A program made the translations under genes and the position numbers. A model generated the notes under the pieces. It did not search any database. It saw nothing but the letters and a program-made list of their open reading frames with translations, and was not told where the DNA came from. Shown in pieces: positions 34,739 through 44,487 of a stretch of DNA of 64,000 nt; position 1 is the first letter of the stretch; every line of letters begins with the position of its first letter. This DNA is from CAKOSP01 sp044432745 (GTDB lineage: Bacteria > Bacillota_I > Bacilli_A > RF39 > UBA660), in assembly GCA_044432745.1 (NCBI GenBank), contig JAWXUH010000001.1, positions 62,001 to 126,000 of the forward strand, given 5' to 3'.

Positions 34739-34762
34739 AAAAAAAATTAGAAAGACTAATAT
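34739..34762 (-). terminator. Terminator after the 34756 gene
   Basis: Minus strand ATTAG-TCTTT-CTAAT followed by eight T residues, starting at the stop codon. Confidence 0.55.
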
Positions 34763-35232
34763 TTTTTATTTCGTTTACTTAATTTCAATTGATATTGATA
34801 TTCATCGATACTTATTTGACTTTCATTAAAATCAGCATAGATCAATTTTTCGTGCAAATCAAAAAATAAATTATTTAATCTTTGATTTTCATCAGATAAA
34901 TCCATTCTTACTTTAAAATATTTTTCTTTTATCGATTTATAGAATGTTACTCCCACTGAATCTTCATCTATTATTTGAAGTTTTAATAATTCGTTTTCCT
35001 CACTTGGATATGAAATAGTTCCTTCAGATGATTCACGTATAAATCTTTCAAATATTGAATATAATTGATAATCTAATTTAGTTATTATAAAACTTTTTTC
35101 ATCTTCCATGCAATATTCACAAAGCCATGATATTACCCTTGATGTTTCTACTTTTATAACAAATTGTTCTTGTTCATTTCCTATTGTATGAAATGGTTGT
35201 CTCATTTCATCAAAATCTAATTTTACTTCCAT
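34756..35232 (-). CDS. Unknown 158-residue protein next to RelE-like gene
   Basis: Not recognised. Soluble, acidic, mixed alpha/beta. Contains ISWLCEYCMEDEK with a CxxC pair and a YFKVRMDLSDENQRL stretch. RBS GAAGGAAG. Starts 20 bases after the end of the 35253 gene, so the two are very likely one operon. Confidence 0.65.
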   Translation of the reverse strand: MEVKLDFDEMRQPFHTIGNEQEQFVIKVETSRVISWLCEYCMEDEKSFIITKLDYQLYSIFERFIRESSEGTISYPSEENELLKLQIIDEDSVGVTFYKSIKEKYFKVRMDLSDENQRLNNLFFDLHEKLIYADFNESQISIDEYQYQLKLSKRNKKY

Positions 35233-35252
35233 TTTTTTATCTTCCTTCTTTT

Positions 35253-36452
35253 TTATTTTTGTTTTTCTTTTTCGCTAATTGTCTCTAATATTCTTTCTAA
35301 TGTAACTTGCTCTAATTCAATATCCAAACTTTCGTAATTTTCATTTATATCTTTTTTAAGATTTTCATAAACTTTGTTTGTATATAAACTTCTTTTTAAT
35401 ACTGATTGATATAACCCTCTTCCATTTTTAAAAGCTAACATAAACAAGTAAACATTTTTGTTTCCTAATATTTTATAAAACATTCTTATTCTTGAATCTT
35501 TTAGTTCCCAGACGTCATTTAATGAAGTTAATTTTTTATTTTCTACTCGAGCAAAATCTTGAGTAACTAATGCATCGAGCATTTCTTCTACTATTTTATT
35601 AAAATTTTGTGGAACAGTTTTTAAATCATCTTCTATATATGTTTTGTTATCTGTTTTCTTTGCAAAAAATATCTGTACATTTTCATTTTCTACTACCTTA
35701 TCTATACTAGGATTTACTATTTGATGAATTATTTTAATCTTAGTTTCAACTTGTAATAAATATTGTTGTTTTTCTTTTATTGAAAGATGATCATCTTGAG
35801 TTATCTCTAAATATTTCATTTTATATAACGATAACAACTCCATTACTATGCCTTCTTTTGTTACGATTATATTTTCTACTAATTTTATTATAAATAACAT
35901 ATCGTTAGTTTCCTCAATTATTTGATAATATTTTATTGCTACATTACTAAAAGTTACCTTTTCTTTTATTTTAACTTTTTCTTTTATTTTTTCAGGAAGT
36001 TTAACTTCTTCTTTAAGAGGCACTTTATTAATTTCTGTTTTTTTTATTTTTAAACTTTCTTCTTTTTCTTTGAATAAAATATCGTTATGATTATTGATTG
36101 TATTTCTGAATTTGATTTTTATTTCTCTTTCTTGTAACAATGGTGCTTTTTTTAAACATTCACAAGATTTTTCTTTAATAATTTTATTTTCTTCTAACAT
36201 ATTTTTAATATAAGAGTACTCATATGCTGGTGCGTATTGAGACAATAATGATTCTAAATAAGATTTTTGTAAAATTAACACATCACAATAACTTTCTAAT
36301 TGTAATAGTATAGAATCACCTATTGCTTTATTATTACTTACTACTATTACCTCATTTATTTCTTTATTAGTTAGTATAAGTTCTTGATTTACTTTCATTA
36401 AAAATTTTACTAAATAATCTAAAGTATTAATGCAGTATTCTTTTTCACTCAT
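35253..36452 (-). CDS. Protein with C-terminal RelE/HigB-like domain
   Basis: 399 residues. Residues 1-150 are helical; about 150-170 is a lysine-glutamate repeat (KIKEKVKIKEKV) likely to be a linker or coiled coil. The last 110 residues resemble the RelE/HigB (Gp49-like) fold: KKLTSLNDVWELKDSRIRMF, then KNVYLFMLAFKNGRG, the strand-plus-basic pattern in which toxins of that fold place their residues. The relation is inferred by eye. RBS TTGGAGGA. Whether it acts as a toxin is unknown; a normal stand-alone toxin is about 100 residues. Confidence 0.6.
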   Translation of the reverse strand: MSEKEYCINTLDYLVKFLMKVNQELILTNKEINEVIVVSNNKAIGDSILLQLESYCDVLILQKSYLESLLSQYAPAYEYSYIKNMLEENKIIKEKSCECLKKAPLLQEREIKIKFRNTINNHNDILFKEKEESLKIKKTEINKVPLKEEVKLPEKIKEKVKIKEKVTFSNVAIKYYQIIEETNDMLFIIKLVENIIVTKEGIVMELLSLYKMKYLEITQDDHLSIKEKQQYLLQVETKIKIIHQIVNPSIDKVVENENVQIFFAKKTDNKTYIEDDLKTVPQNFNKIVEEMLDALVTQDFARVENKKLTSLNDVWELKDSRIRMFYKILGNKNVYLFMLAFKNGRGLYQSVLKRSLYTNKVYENLKKDINENYESLDIELEQVTLERILETISEKEKQK

Positions 36453-36511
36453 AATTATCCTCCAAAATATATAAAAAATATTCTAGCATATATTATTTTT
36501 CGTGTCAAAAT

Positions 36512-36541
36512 AAAAAAGAGAAAAATTATTTTCTCTTTTTT
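36512..36541 (-). terminator. Terminator after the symporter gene
   Basis: Minus strand AAAAAGAGAAAA/TTTTCTCTTTTT stem with short AT loop and T run, about 45 bases past the stop. Confidence 0.8.
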
Positions 36542-36582
36542 GATAGTTATTTATCAAAGTATCTTAAATAATACTTTTTTTA

Positions 36583-37872
36583 TTAATTCTTTTTATCTTT
36601 TAACCAATCTTTACCTTCAGCAAGTCTTGCTACAAGCATTGATGATGATGAATCACCTACTACGTTTAATAATGTTGCTGGTGCATCTATTACTACTGCT
36701 ACTATTGTAAGTATAGGTAAAGCTGCTACAGGAAATCCCATCATTGTTATAATGATCATTTCTGCTATAGTTCCTCCACCTATTGGTACTGCTGATACTA
36801 ATATCATTGATAACAATGATATTCCTATTACTTCCATTGTACCTTTGAAACCTGATATTTCCATTCCGAATAACGATGCTAAAAACATTATTTTAACAAC
36901 ATTTCCTATTGATGAACCATCTTTGTGAAAACTTGTTCCAAATGATATTGTAGTTTCTGCTATATCACTAGGTACACCTATTTTTTTTGTACATTCAATA
37001 TTCACTGGTACACTTGCAGCTGATGAACAAGTACCTAAAGCTGTTGCTGATGAATAAGTAATATTTTGCCAGAAACATTTTACACCTTTTTTTCCAGCTG
37101 CTATATATGCATATAATGTATATACTACAAAATAAAATATCATAGCTACTAATAAATAAACTACTGCAGTTTTTAAATATCCTACACTAATTATTGATCC
37201 CATTTCTCCAACTAATGCTGCAAAGTATGCAAGCAATCCAATTGGTGCATATAACATAATTAATCCTATAAATTCAGTTGTTACTTCATTTGCTGATATA
37301 AGTAATTCTTTTATTTTTTCACCTTTTTTGCCAGCTTTATTAACAGATATACCTACTAATATTGCTACAATGATTAAGGCTAACACATTGTCTGTTGTTA
37401 ATACTTTTTGAAAATCATTTACAGATATTACACTTACTGTTCTTTCTAATAAATTTAATTCTATACCCTCATCTTCTAGTGTATAATCAAAACTTTCTTT
37501 GATTATTTCCGCGTCAGCGCTTTCTACTAGATCTATATTTTTCAATATTGCAAAACTTCCTAATATAGATATTACAGACGTTGCAACAAATACAACTAAT
37601 ATACTTCTTAGTATTTTTCCTAATCTCTGAACTTTATCCATTTTTACTATAGATGAAGTTATTGAGAAAAATATTAATGGTATTACTGATAATAATAAGA
37701 AATTTAATAATAATGTTCCTAAAGGTTTTAATATTATTGCATCTTCTTTAAATATATATCCTATTAATGCTCCTATTAATATTGAACTTAATAATATTAT
37801 AGTTGATTTATAATTTTTCATTATTTCTTTTAGTGAACTTTTTTTCTTTTTCACTTGTTTTGTATTTTTCAT
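36583..37872 (-). CDS. Dicarboxylate/amino acid:cation symporter (DAACS family)
   Basis: 429 residues, about eight membrane helices plus two re-entrant loops. Diagnostic parts are the serine-rich loop SATALGTCSSAASVPVNIEC, the GTSFHKDGSS segment (usually NxDGT in the last third) and IVAVVIDAPATLLNVVGDS. The family imports glutamate, aspartate, serine/threonine or C4-dicarboxylates with Na+ or H+. RBS AAGGAGG. The N-terminal basic stretch (KNTKQVKKKKSSLKE) is longer than usual. Exact substrate not resolvable. Confidence 0.9.
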   Translation of the reverse strand: MKNTKQVKKKKSSLKEIMKNYKSTIILLSSILIGALIGYIFKEDAIILKPLGTLLLNFLLLSVIPLIFFSITSSIVKMDKVQRLGKILRSILVVFVATSVISILGSFAILKNIDLVESADAEIIKESFDYTLEDEGIELNLLERTVSVISVNDFQKVLTTDNVLALIIVAILVGISVNKAGKKGEKIKELLISANEVTTEFIGLIMLYAPIGLLAYFAALVGEMGSIISVGYLKTAVVYLLVAMIFYFVVYTLYAYIAAGKKGVKCFWQNITYSSATALGTCSSAASVPVNIECTKKIGVPSDIAETTISFGTSFHKDGSSIGNVVKIMFLASLFGMEISGFKGTMEVIGISLLSMILVSAVPIGGGTIAEMIIITMMGFPVAALPILTIVAVVIDAPATLLNVVGDSSSSMLVARLAEGKDWLKDKKN

Positions 37873-37966
37873 TTTTCTTCCTCCTTAATAATTTTATACA
37901 TAATTATTACTTTTATCAAACACAGTAATCCACAGTTTTATTTTATAATACTAATTTTCCCACAGA

Positions 37967-39850
37967 TTATCTATTATTTGAATTTTCCCTTACTTTTATC
38001 ATTCTTCTATCTCCTATAACATATTCTCTTAGAAATGTTGTATAAAAAAATCTATTATTTTTTGTCTTTGTTAAAGAATCATTTTCTTCATCATACATGT
38101 AATAATGATTTAAATTTTCTTCAAAGTCTAAAACTACACTAATTAAATATTCTCTACCTTCTGTTTTTGGTTTTTTTAATATACTTTCTATATATGGATA
38201 CATTTTTTTAATAACACTTAGTTCTAACTCTTCATTACCTCTTAATGAATTTAATTCTTCTAATATTTTTAATAGTTCAGTTATTTCTTGATTATTTAAA
38301 CCTAAATTACTAAGTGATATGTATATATATTCATCACTAGGATTAAATTTGTAATTTAAGAAAAATTCTTCTCCTAGTAAATTTACTAAAAACTCTACAA
38401 TCATAAAATCTGTCGTGAAATAATTATAAGTAAATGCTCCCATACTTCTAACTAAATATTCTAAATGAAATATGTTATTTGATATATCATAAATATATTC
38501 ATTTATTTCTTCTATATTATTAGTGTAAGTCTTTAGTATTTCATATATAACCTGAATACCAGCTATATTTTCATCTAATATTAAAGTATAATTTTTAGAA
38601 TTATATGTAGCTTTTCCTTCCATGTCCTTTATATATATAAAATTTAAATTATCTGCAAACTTCAAAATTTCTTCTTCATCTACATACTCCCTATAATCAT
38701 TTAAAAAATATATTGTATTGTATATTAATTGTTGTTCTCTAAAACTAAGGTTAATATTTTTAGAAATTTTTTCTTTGAATTGATCAGTAAACATTACGTC
38801 TTCATATGTAGGTAAATAATTATAATCAATTTCTTTTTCCTCTTCTTTATGTACGTAACTTGTTTCTTCTTTTTTCTCAATCAAATCTTTTGAATATAAT
38901 CCCTCGTTAATAACTTTGAGTTCGTATGTATTATTGTAAAATCCTGAATTTTCGTAATTTTCGTCGTAATCCAAATATTTTTTTACTGCTTTTTCTACTG
39001 TTTCATTACTTAGTACACTATCATACATAATTAACATTATTTCTATATCATACTCTATATCTTTGTTGTATTTTTTTTTATAAAAAGAACTTAATAAGTC
39101 ATACATTTCAATGTAAAGTCCTGTTCTAAATACTTCACCTTTGGTTCTTGATAACCATAACCCATTTAGATTATTTAAAAAACTTTCATACTCTTTTTCT
39201 GTTACTCCAAAAGATAACAATTCATTTTTAAAGTTTGTTAAATCAGCACTAAATTTTAACTCTTGCAAAGTTTCTATTTCTATTATATTTGCTAGTACAT
39301 ATATAATTACTAGATGCTTAGTGTAACCTGAATTAAAATATTCGATATCTAAAACTTCACAATACTCCACAGTGCACAATTCATTTAATAGTTCGTTTAA
39401 ATAAACAGAAGTATTATTTGAAGAAGATGTGTATCCATGCAATATTTCATGCAATAATACTGATTTTTTTGTTTCTATAAATTCATCTTCTTCGACTTTT
39501 ATTAAATCTGTTTTTCTATTATACGTTCCAGATATACCGTCTTCTTCTAAATTGTATTCTATACTTACATTTGATAAAAATTTCTTTAATTGTTCGATAT
39601 CTATTAGATTTTCATGTTCTAATAAAATAATATTTGATTTATAGAAGAACATTATTTCTTCTGCTGTTAATTGTTCATTTTTTTTAATTAAAAACTCTAC
39701 ACCTTGAGCAGTTATATATTCTTCATATACTCTCTCTTCTTCAAGTTCTTCTTTTATCATAATTATTAAAATAGCAGCAGAAATTAATTTACTTATTTCA
39801 GTACAAATTTTTATTAGATTATTAAATTTTCTTCCTTTATTTATTTTCAT
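37967..39850 (-). CDS. HExxH metallopeptidase-like surface protein with inactive second repeat
   Basis: 627 residues with one N-terminal hydrophobic segment (20-33), probably an anchor or signal. Residues about 61-165 contain VLLHEILHGYTSS (His134, Glu135, His138) and LNELLNELCTVEY, which could supply the third zinc ligand, as in gluzincin-type metallopeptidases. Residues about 368-560 repeat the same plan (LSFREQQLIYNTIYFLNDY, TYNSKNYTLIL) but the motif is VIYEILKTYT at 436-443, with both histidines lost. RBS AGAGG. Paralogue of the 49552-51459 protein. Family not recognised; peptidase activity is inference. Confidence 0.75.
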   Translation of the reverse strand: MKINKGRKFNNLIKICTEISKLISAAILIIMIKEELEEERVYEEYITAQGVEFLIKKNEQLTAEEIMFFYKSNIILLEHENLIDIEQLKKFLSNVSIEYNLEEDGISGTYNRKTDLIKVEEDEFIETKKSVLLHEILHGYTSSSNNTSVYLNELLNELCTVEYCEVLDIEYFNSGYTKHLVIIYVLANIIEIETLQELKFSADLTNFKNELLSFGVTEKEYESFLNNLNGLWLSRTKGEVFRTGLYIEMYDLLSSFYKKKYNKDIEYDIEIMLIMYDSVLSNETVEKAVKKYLDYDENYENSGFYNNTYELKVINEGLYSKDLIEKKEETSYVHKEEEKEIDYNYLPTYEDVMFTDQFKEKISKNINLSFREQQLIYNTIYFLNDYREYVDEEEILKFADNLNFIYIKDMEGKATYNSKNYTLILDENIAGIQVIYEILKTYTNNIEEINEYIYDISNNIFHLEYLVRSMGAFTYNYFTTDFMIVEFLVNLLGEEFFLNYKFNPSDEYIYISLSNLGLNNQEITELLKILEELNSLRGNEELELSVIKKMYPYIESILKKPKTEGREYLISVVLDFEENLNHYYMYDEENDSLTKTKNNRFFYTTFLREYVIGDRRMIKVRENSNNR

Positions 39851-39907
39851 TATAGAAACCTCTTTTTTGTAACAAGTATAATACTATAAATTCTGTTTTT
39901 TGTCAAG

Positions 39908-39930
39908 AAAAAAAGAAGATATATCTTCTT
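39908..39930 (-). terminator. Terminator after proS
   Basis: Minus strand palindrome AAGAAGAT-AT-ATCTTCTT followed by T residues, just after the proS stop. Confidence 0.75.
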
Positions 39931-41338
39931 AATATTGTTTACCAAAATAAACTCTAGTTGTAGCTTCTTTGCCACAAACACAACATTTACCATTTACTTC
40001 TTCTTCATCTATAAGACATCTTGATTTAAAACTTGTATCATCTTTTATTTTATTTTCACATTCTTCACAACCACACCAATTGATTTTAATAAATCCATCT
40101 TTTTTTGTTGCTGTTTCTAGAAATTCCTCATATGTATCTACTGAATATATCATTTCATTTCTTCTACTCAATGCTTTATCAAACATATCTTTTTGGATAA
40201 TCGGTAATAATTCTTTTGTTTTTTCTACTACTTCTTCAAATGTTAATACAATCTTTTCAAGTGTATCTCTTCTTACTAAAGTTACTTTATTTTCCTCTAG
40301 ATCTCTTTTTCCAAGTTCTATTCTAATTGGATATCCTTTAACTTCTGCTTCTGCAAATTTAAATCCTGGTGTTTTATTAGATGTATCACATTTATAACTA
40401 ATGTCATTTGCTTTTAATTCTTTTATTAAAATATCTAATTTTTCACTCACATCTCCAATAGGTACTATGCATGTCTTAAATGGAGCAATATTCGGTGGTA
40501 ACACCAAACCTCTATCATCTCCATGAGTCATGATAATTGATCCTATCATACGAGTTGATACTCCCCATGATGTTTGATGCGGATTTACCAATTTATTTTC
40601 TTTATTCAAGTACTCAATTTTAAAACTTTTTGCAAATCCATCTCCAAAATAATGACTTGTTCCATTTTGAAGAGCTACTCCGTTTTGCATCATAGCTTCA
40701 AGCGTATATGTAACTTTTGCTCCTGCAAATTTTTCTTTTTCTGTTTTTTTACCTGTAATTACCGGTAAAGCTAAATATTCTTCTTGAAGTTTTTTATAAA
40801 TATTTAACATTCTTAATGTTTCTTCAACTGCTTCTTCTTCATTTTCATGCATAGTGTGACCTTCTTGCCACATTATTTCCCTACTACGTAAAAATGGTCT
40901 TGTTGATTTTTCCCATCTTACAATAGTACACCATTGATTATATAATTTAGGTAAATCTCTATACGATTTAATTATTTTTTTATAGTGTTCACAAAATAAA
41001 ACTTCACTTGTTGGTCTTACACAAAGTCTTTCTTCTAATTTTTCACTACCACCATGTGTAACCCATGCTACTTCTGGGGCAAAACCTTTTACGTGTTCTT
41101 TTTCTACATTTAATAATGACTCTGGTATAAACATAGGCATTTGAATATTTTCATGATTAGTTTCTTTAAACATTTTATCTAAATGTTTTTGAATTTCTTC
41201 CCATAATGCATATCCAAGTGGTCTTATAATCATTGAACCTTTTACTGATGAATAGTCTACTAAATCTGCTTTAGAACATACATCTGTATACCATGCTCCA
41301 AAATCTTCTTCTCTATTAGTTATGTCTTTTACTTCCAT
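39929..41338 (-). CDS. proS: Prolyl-tRNA synthetase (short, archaeal/eukaryote-like type)
   Basis: 469 residues, class II synthetase. Motifs: DYSSVKGSMIIRPLGYALWE, VRPTSEV, motif 2 RWEKSTRPFLRSREIMWQEG, MTHGDDRGLVLPP. The length and the C-terminal zinc-ligand region (INWCGCEECE, CCVCGK) mark the short type without the bacterial INS editing domain, which occurs in many Bacillota and mollicutes. It follows xseB (GTAGAG of xseB end acts as RBS), so it is the last gene of the nusB-xseA-xseB-proS run. Confidence 0.96.
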   Translation of the reverse strand: MEVKDITNREEDFGAWYTDVCSKADLVDYSSVKGSMIIRPLGYALWEEIQKHLDKMFKETNHENIQMPMFIPESLLNVEKEHVKGFAPEVAWVTHGGSEKLEERLCVRPTSEVLFCEHYKKIIKSYRDLPKLYNQWCTIVRWEKSTRPFLRSREIMWQEGHTMHENEEEAVEETLRMLNIYKKLQEEYLALPVITGKKTEKEKFAGAKVTYTLEAMMQNGVALQNGTSHYFGDGFAKSFKIEYLNKENKLVNPHQTSWGVSTRMIGSIIMTHGDDRGLVLPPNIAPFKTCIVPIGDVSEKLDILIKELKANDISYKCDTSNKTPGFKFAEAEVKGYPIRIELGKRDLEENKVTLVRRDTLEKIVLTFEEVVEKTKELLPIIQKDMFDKALSRRNEMIYSVDTYEEFLETATKKDGFIKINWCGCEECENKIKDDTSFKSRCLIDEEEVNGKCCVCGKEATTRVYFGKQY

Positions 41339-41340
41339 AA

Positions 41341-41556
41341 TTACTCTACCTTTAAATCTTCTAATTTCCCTTCATTTAATACTTTATTTACTCTTACTGT
41401 TGCATTTTCAATTTTTTCACTACAAAATTTTGCTAACTTCATTGCTTCTGTATATTTGTCTATCGCTTTATCAAGTTCAACGTTTCCACTTTCTAATTCT
41501 TTAACTATTTTTTCTAAATCTTGTAAAGATTCTTCAAATGTCATTTCTTTTTTCAT
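41341..41556 (-). CDS. xseB: Exodeoxyribonuclease VII small subunit
   Basis: 71 residues with the family signature TFEESLQDLEKIVKELESGN and LDKAIDKYTEAMKLAKFCSEKI, a helical hairpin that binds XseA. RBS AAGGAAGG. Starts one base after the xseA stop. Part of the single-strand-specific nuclease complex. Confidence 0.95.
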   Translation of the reverse strand: MKKEMTFEESLQDLEKIVKELESGNVELDKAIDKYTEAMKLAKFCSEKIENATVRVNKVLNEGKLEDLKVE

Positions 41557-41557
41557 A

Positions 41558-42823
41558 TTATTTTCCTTCCTTTTTTTCTATTATCTCTGCTTTCAAATAA
41601 CCGTCTAATAATCTTATGTCAATTTCGTCTCCTACTTTAACATTATTTTGACTTGTTAATATAGAATCATCTAAACTAATTACTGAGTACCCTTTTTCTA
41701 AAATTCCTAATGGATTTAAATTTTTCAAATTAGCTAATACTATCGCTAATTTATTTTTTTGATTATCTACTATTTTTTCTGGATTATTTAATATATAACT
41801 TGTATTAACTTGATTAAATTGTTCTGTTTTTGTAGATACTATATTATTTATCTTGCTATTTGCACTTTCTATTAAATTATCTAGTTTTTGCATTTTTATT
41901 TCATACATAGACATTGGATTTTTTAATATATAACTTTGTTTTAAATTCCTTAATACAATAAACTTATTATTTACCATATTTTTAACACTTTTATTTAATC
42001 TTATTTTATATTGTTCTATAGTATTAACTGTATCTATTACTGTTGGAACTGCCATCTCTGCTGCTCCTGTAGGTGTTGGTGCTCTTAAATCTGCTACGTA
42101 GTCTGCTATAGTTACATCTATTTCATGACCTACCGCACTTATTATAGGAGTTTTACACTCGAATATTGCCCTAGCTACTAACTCTTCGTTGAAAGACCAC
42201 ATATCTTCTATAGATCCTCCACCTCTTCCAACAATTATTGTATCTAAACCATAATTATCAGCAATTTTCAATTGTTTAACTATATCGTCTGTTGCTCCCA
42301 TACCTTGTACTAAAGATGGAAATAATATTACCTCTACCACTGGGAATCTTCTATTTATAGTACTTATTATATCTTTTATAGCCGCTCCTGATTGAGCTGT
42401 TATTACACCTATTTTATTTGGATATTTCGGTATTGCTTTTTTATATTTTTGATCAAACAATCCCTCTTGATGTAACTTTTTCTTTAACTTTTCAAACTCT
42501 AAATGCAAATTACCAATACCATCTAATTGCATTTTTTCTGCATAAACTTGATAACTTCCACTTGATGGAAATGAAGAAACTCTTCCTTCAACTAAAACAT
42601 TCATACCATCTTCTGGTGTGAAATTAACATTGTAAGTACTAGCTTTAAACATCACTGCATTTATTCTGGAACCATCATCTTTTAATGTAAAATACCAATG
42701 ACCAGTACCATGTTTTTTTAAATTACTTATTTCTCCTTTTAAGTATATTTTACGCAAAAAACTATCTCTTTCAAGATACGATTTAATATATTCATTTAAG
42801 TCTGTTACGCTAATATAGTCCAT
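41558..42823 (-). CDS. xseA: Exodeoxyribonuclease VII large subunit
   Basis: 421 residues: N-terminal OB fold (ISNLKKHGTGHWYFTLKDD, INAVMFKAS), then the catalytic region IGVITAQSGAAIKDIISTINRRFP, TIIVGRGGGSIEDMWSFNEE, SAVGHEIDVTIADYVADLRAPTP, and a coiled-coil C-terminal part ending in ILEKGYSVI. The start ATG follows the nusB stop directly. Typical nusB-xseA-xseB order for Bacillota. Confidence 0.97.
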   Translation of the reverse strand: MDYISVTDLNEYIKSYLERDSFLRKIYLKGEISNLKKHGTGHWYFTLKDDGSRINAVMFKASTYNVNFTPEDGMNVLVEGRVSSFPSSGSYQVYAEKMQLDGIGNLHLEFEKLKKKLHQEGLFDQKYKKAIPKYPNKIGVITAQSGAAIKDIISTINRRFPVVEVILFPSLVQGMGATDDIVKQLKIADNYGLDTIIVGRGGGSIEDMWSFNEELVARAIFECKTPIISAVGHEIDVTIADYVADLRAPTPTGAAEMAVPTVIDTVNTIEQYKIRLNKSVKNMVNNKFIVLRNLKQSYILKNPMSMYEIKMQKLDNLIESANSKINNIVSTKTEQFNQVNTSYILNNPEKIVDNQKNKLAIVLANLKNLNPLGILEKGYSVISLDDSILTSQNNVKVGDEIDIRLLDGYLKAEIIEKKEGK

Positions 42824-43216
42824 TTATACCTCTTTAATATATTTATCTAATGCTGCATTTATTATATTTTTTACAGATTCATCACTATATTTTTTTGCAA
42901 GCTCTATAGCTTCATTTATAACTACTATTTTAGGAGTATCTGTATACATTAATTCATAAAATCCTATTCTTAAAATCTCTGCACCTGGTCTATCTATTCT
43001 ATCAATTGTCCAGTCAATCATATATTTGTTTGCCATTTCATTTATTTCATTTATGTTTTTCATAGTTCCATAAACAAGTCCATCTATAAAATCATTTGAA
43101 TGTTTAACATTATCTAATATAATTTCATTTATATCATAGTTTAATTTTTTATTTTCATGCATATTTATTTGATATAAAATAACCATACATTTTTCTCTCA
43201 TATCGCTTCTGTTCAT
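42824..43216 (-). CDS. nusB: Transcription antitermination factor NusB
   Basis: 130 residues, all-helical RNA-binding protein for rRNA antitermination. Start REKCMVILYQ and the conserved C-terminal ILRIGFYELMYTDTPKIVVINEAIELAKKYS and INAALDKY segments fit NusB. RBS AAGAGG. Heads the nusB-xseA-xseB-proS unit; a terminator of the previous gene lies just upstream. Confidence 0.95.
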   Translation of the reverse strand: MNRSDMREKCMVILYQINMHENKKLNYDINEIILDNVKHSNDFIDGLVYGTMKNINEINEMANKYMIDWTIDRIDRPGAEILRIGFYELMYTDTPKIVVINEAIELAKKYSDESVKNIINAALDKYIKEV

Positions 43217-43243
43217 AAAACACCTCTTAACAAATTATAACAT

Positions 43244-43268
43244 AAAAAAACTGTGATTAACACAGTTT
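43244..43268 (-). terminator. Terminator after the phosphodiester glycosidase gene
   Basis: Minus strand AAACTGTG-TTAAT-CACAGTTT followed by seven T residues, directly past the stop codon. Confidence 0.85.
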
Positions 43269-43271
43269 ATA

Positions 43272-44486
43272 TTAATTTACGTAAAAAAGTGTTGCTACAG
43301 GTCTTGTTTGATGCGCTAAACTTGAATCTATAGGATCATTTATTAATTCATAATTAAGTGCCATTACACTTGATGTTCCACCATCTAAGTTAGCTGCATT
43401 GATTGCTCCATAATTAAGCATTATTTCTGTTAAGTCTGACATGTCTGCTCCACTTGTTCTAAATTCATTTGAATCTACAACTAAGAATAGTACAATACCA
43501 TCAGCTCTTTGTCCAATAGCAGTTCTTGCAGCCATTCCCCATCCACCATTTCCGGCTATGAAGGCTGGCGTTCCATTTACTATAAGAAATGGTGTTGAAT
43601 ATACAGCATCTCTTATTCCGTTTGCTTGCGCTTGTGCTACTGTACAATTATCTATAAGCATTAATATGTCATTTTCGTTAAATCCAATTACTTTAGTATT
43701 TGTTGAACCAGTTCCTGTTATAACTGCTCCATCTACTATTGTTATTCCACTTGGTGTTCCACCAGCTCCTGAATAACTTGGATCATAGAATCTTCCTGCA
43801 TTTATTGCAAGAGATGCTTCATATCTTTCAGCCATAGCTGTTACATATTCTCCTCTTACACCTAAATATTGAGTTACTCCTACATGTACATCTTCAGGAT
43901 TGTATATAACACCTAAATATGCATCTTGTCCATTTACTTCAAATTCGATAAGTTTAAACTTAGTTCCTTCTTCTCTATCAAGAACTGCTTCTTCATATTC
44001 ATTTTCATATGTTACTTCTTCTTTAAATACTACATCAGATAATGATGTATCTACTAAAGTTTCATCTGTATCTTCTTCTGGTTCTATTATATAATTATTA
44101 TCTTTTACTTTTTCTATATCTTTGTCACTATATAATATATTTGCATAATATTCATGAGAATTAGTTGCTAGCGCTGTTGTTATAAACCAATCTTTAAAAG
44201 AATCATTATTATATACTACGTTTAAAAATATACCACATCCAAGTGCATACACTGTAAATAATCCTATAAAAATTTTACTTTTTTTAAATTTTTTAAATGT
44301 ATATACCATAGATCCTACACTTAAAATCATAATTACTATAAATATATATCTCATTACTTCATTAATCAAATATGTACTATTAAAACTAATAAATACTAGT
44401 ACAAACAAAGTAATTAGTAAAAATAACGATATTCTAAATATCCATTTAAATTTATTTTTTTCCGTTGTTTTTTTTTTATTTGCCAT
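43272..44486 (-). CDS. Membrane-anchored phosphodiester glycosidase (NAGPA-like)
   Basis: 404 residues. Three membrane segments at about 14-32, 42-60 and 72-90, then an acidic linker and an extracytoplasmic NAGPA domain (about 160-404): LAINAGRFYDPSYSGAGGTP, GITIVDG, RTAIGQRADGIVLFLVVD, AINAANLDGGTSSVMA. The family removes or rearranges N-acetylglucosamine-1-phosphodiester links on wall or extracellular polysaccharides. RBS AGGAG. Lies right after miaA on the same strand. Confidence 0.9.
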   Translation of the reverse strand: MANKKKTTEKNKFKWIFRISLFLLITLFVLVFISFNSTYLINEVMRYIFIVIMILSVGSMVYTFKKFKKSKIFIGLFTVYALGCGIFLNVVYNNDSFKDWFITTALATNSHEYYANILYSDKDIEKVKDNNYIIEPEEDTDETLVDTSLSDVVFKEEVTYENEYEEAVLDREEGTKFKLIEFEVNGQDAYLGVIYNPEDVHVGVTQYLGVRGEYVTAMAERYEASLAINAGRFYDPSYSGAGGTPSGITIVDGAVITGTGSTNTKVIGFNENDILMLIDNCTVAQAQANGIRDAVYSTPFLIVNGTPAFIAGNGGWGMAARTAIGQRADGIVLFLVVDSNEFRTSGADMSDLTEIMLNYGAINAANLDGGTSSVMALNYELINDPIDSSLAHQTRPVATLFYVN

Positions 44487-44487
44487 A

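Noticed and set aside
41322..41504. Plus-strand frame across xseB/proS junction
   Set aside because: Antisense shadow of xseB with no ribosome site.
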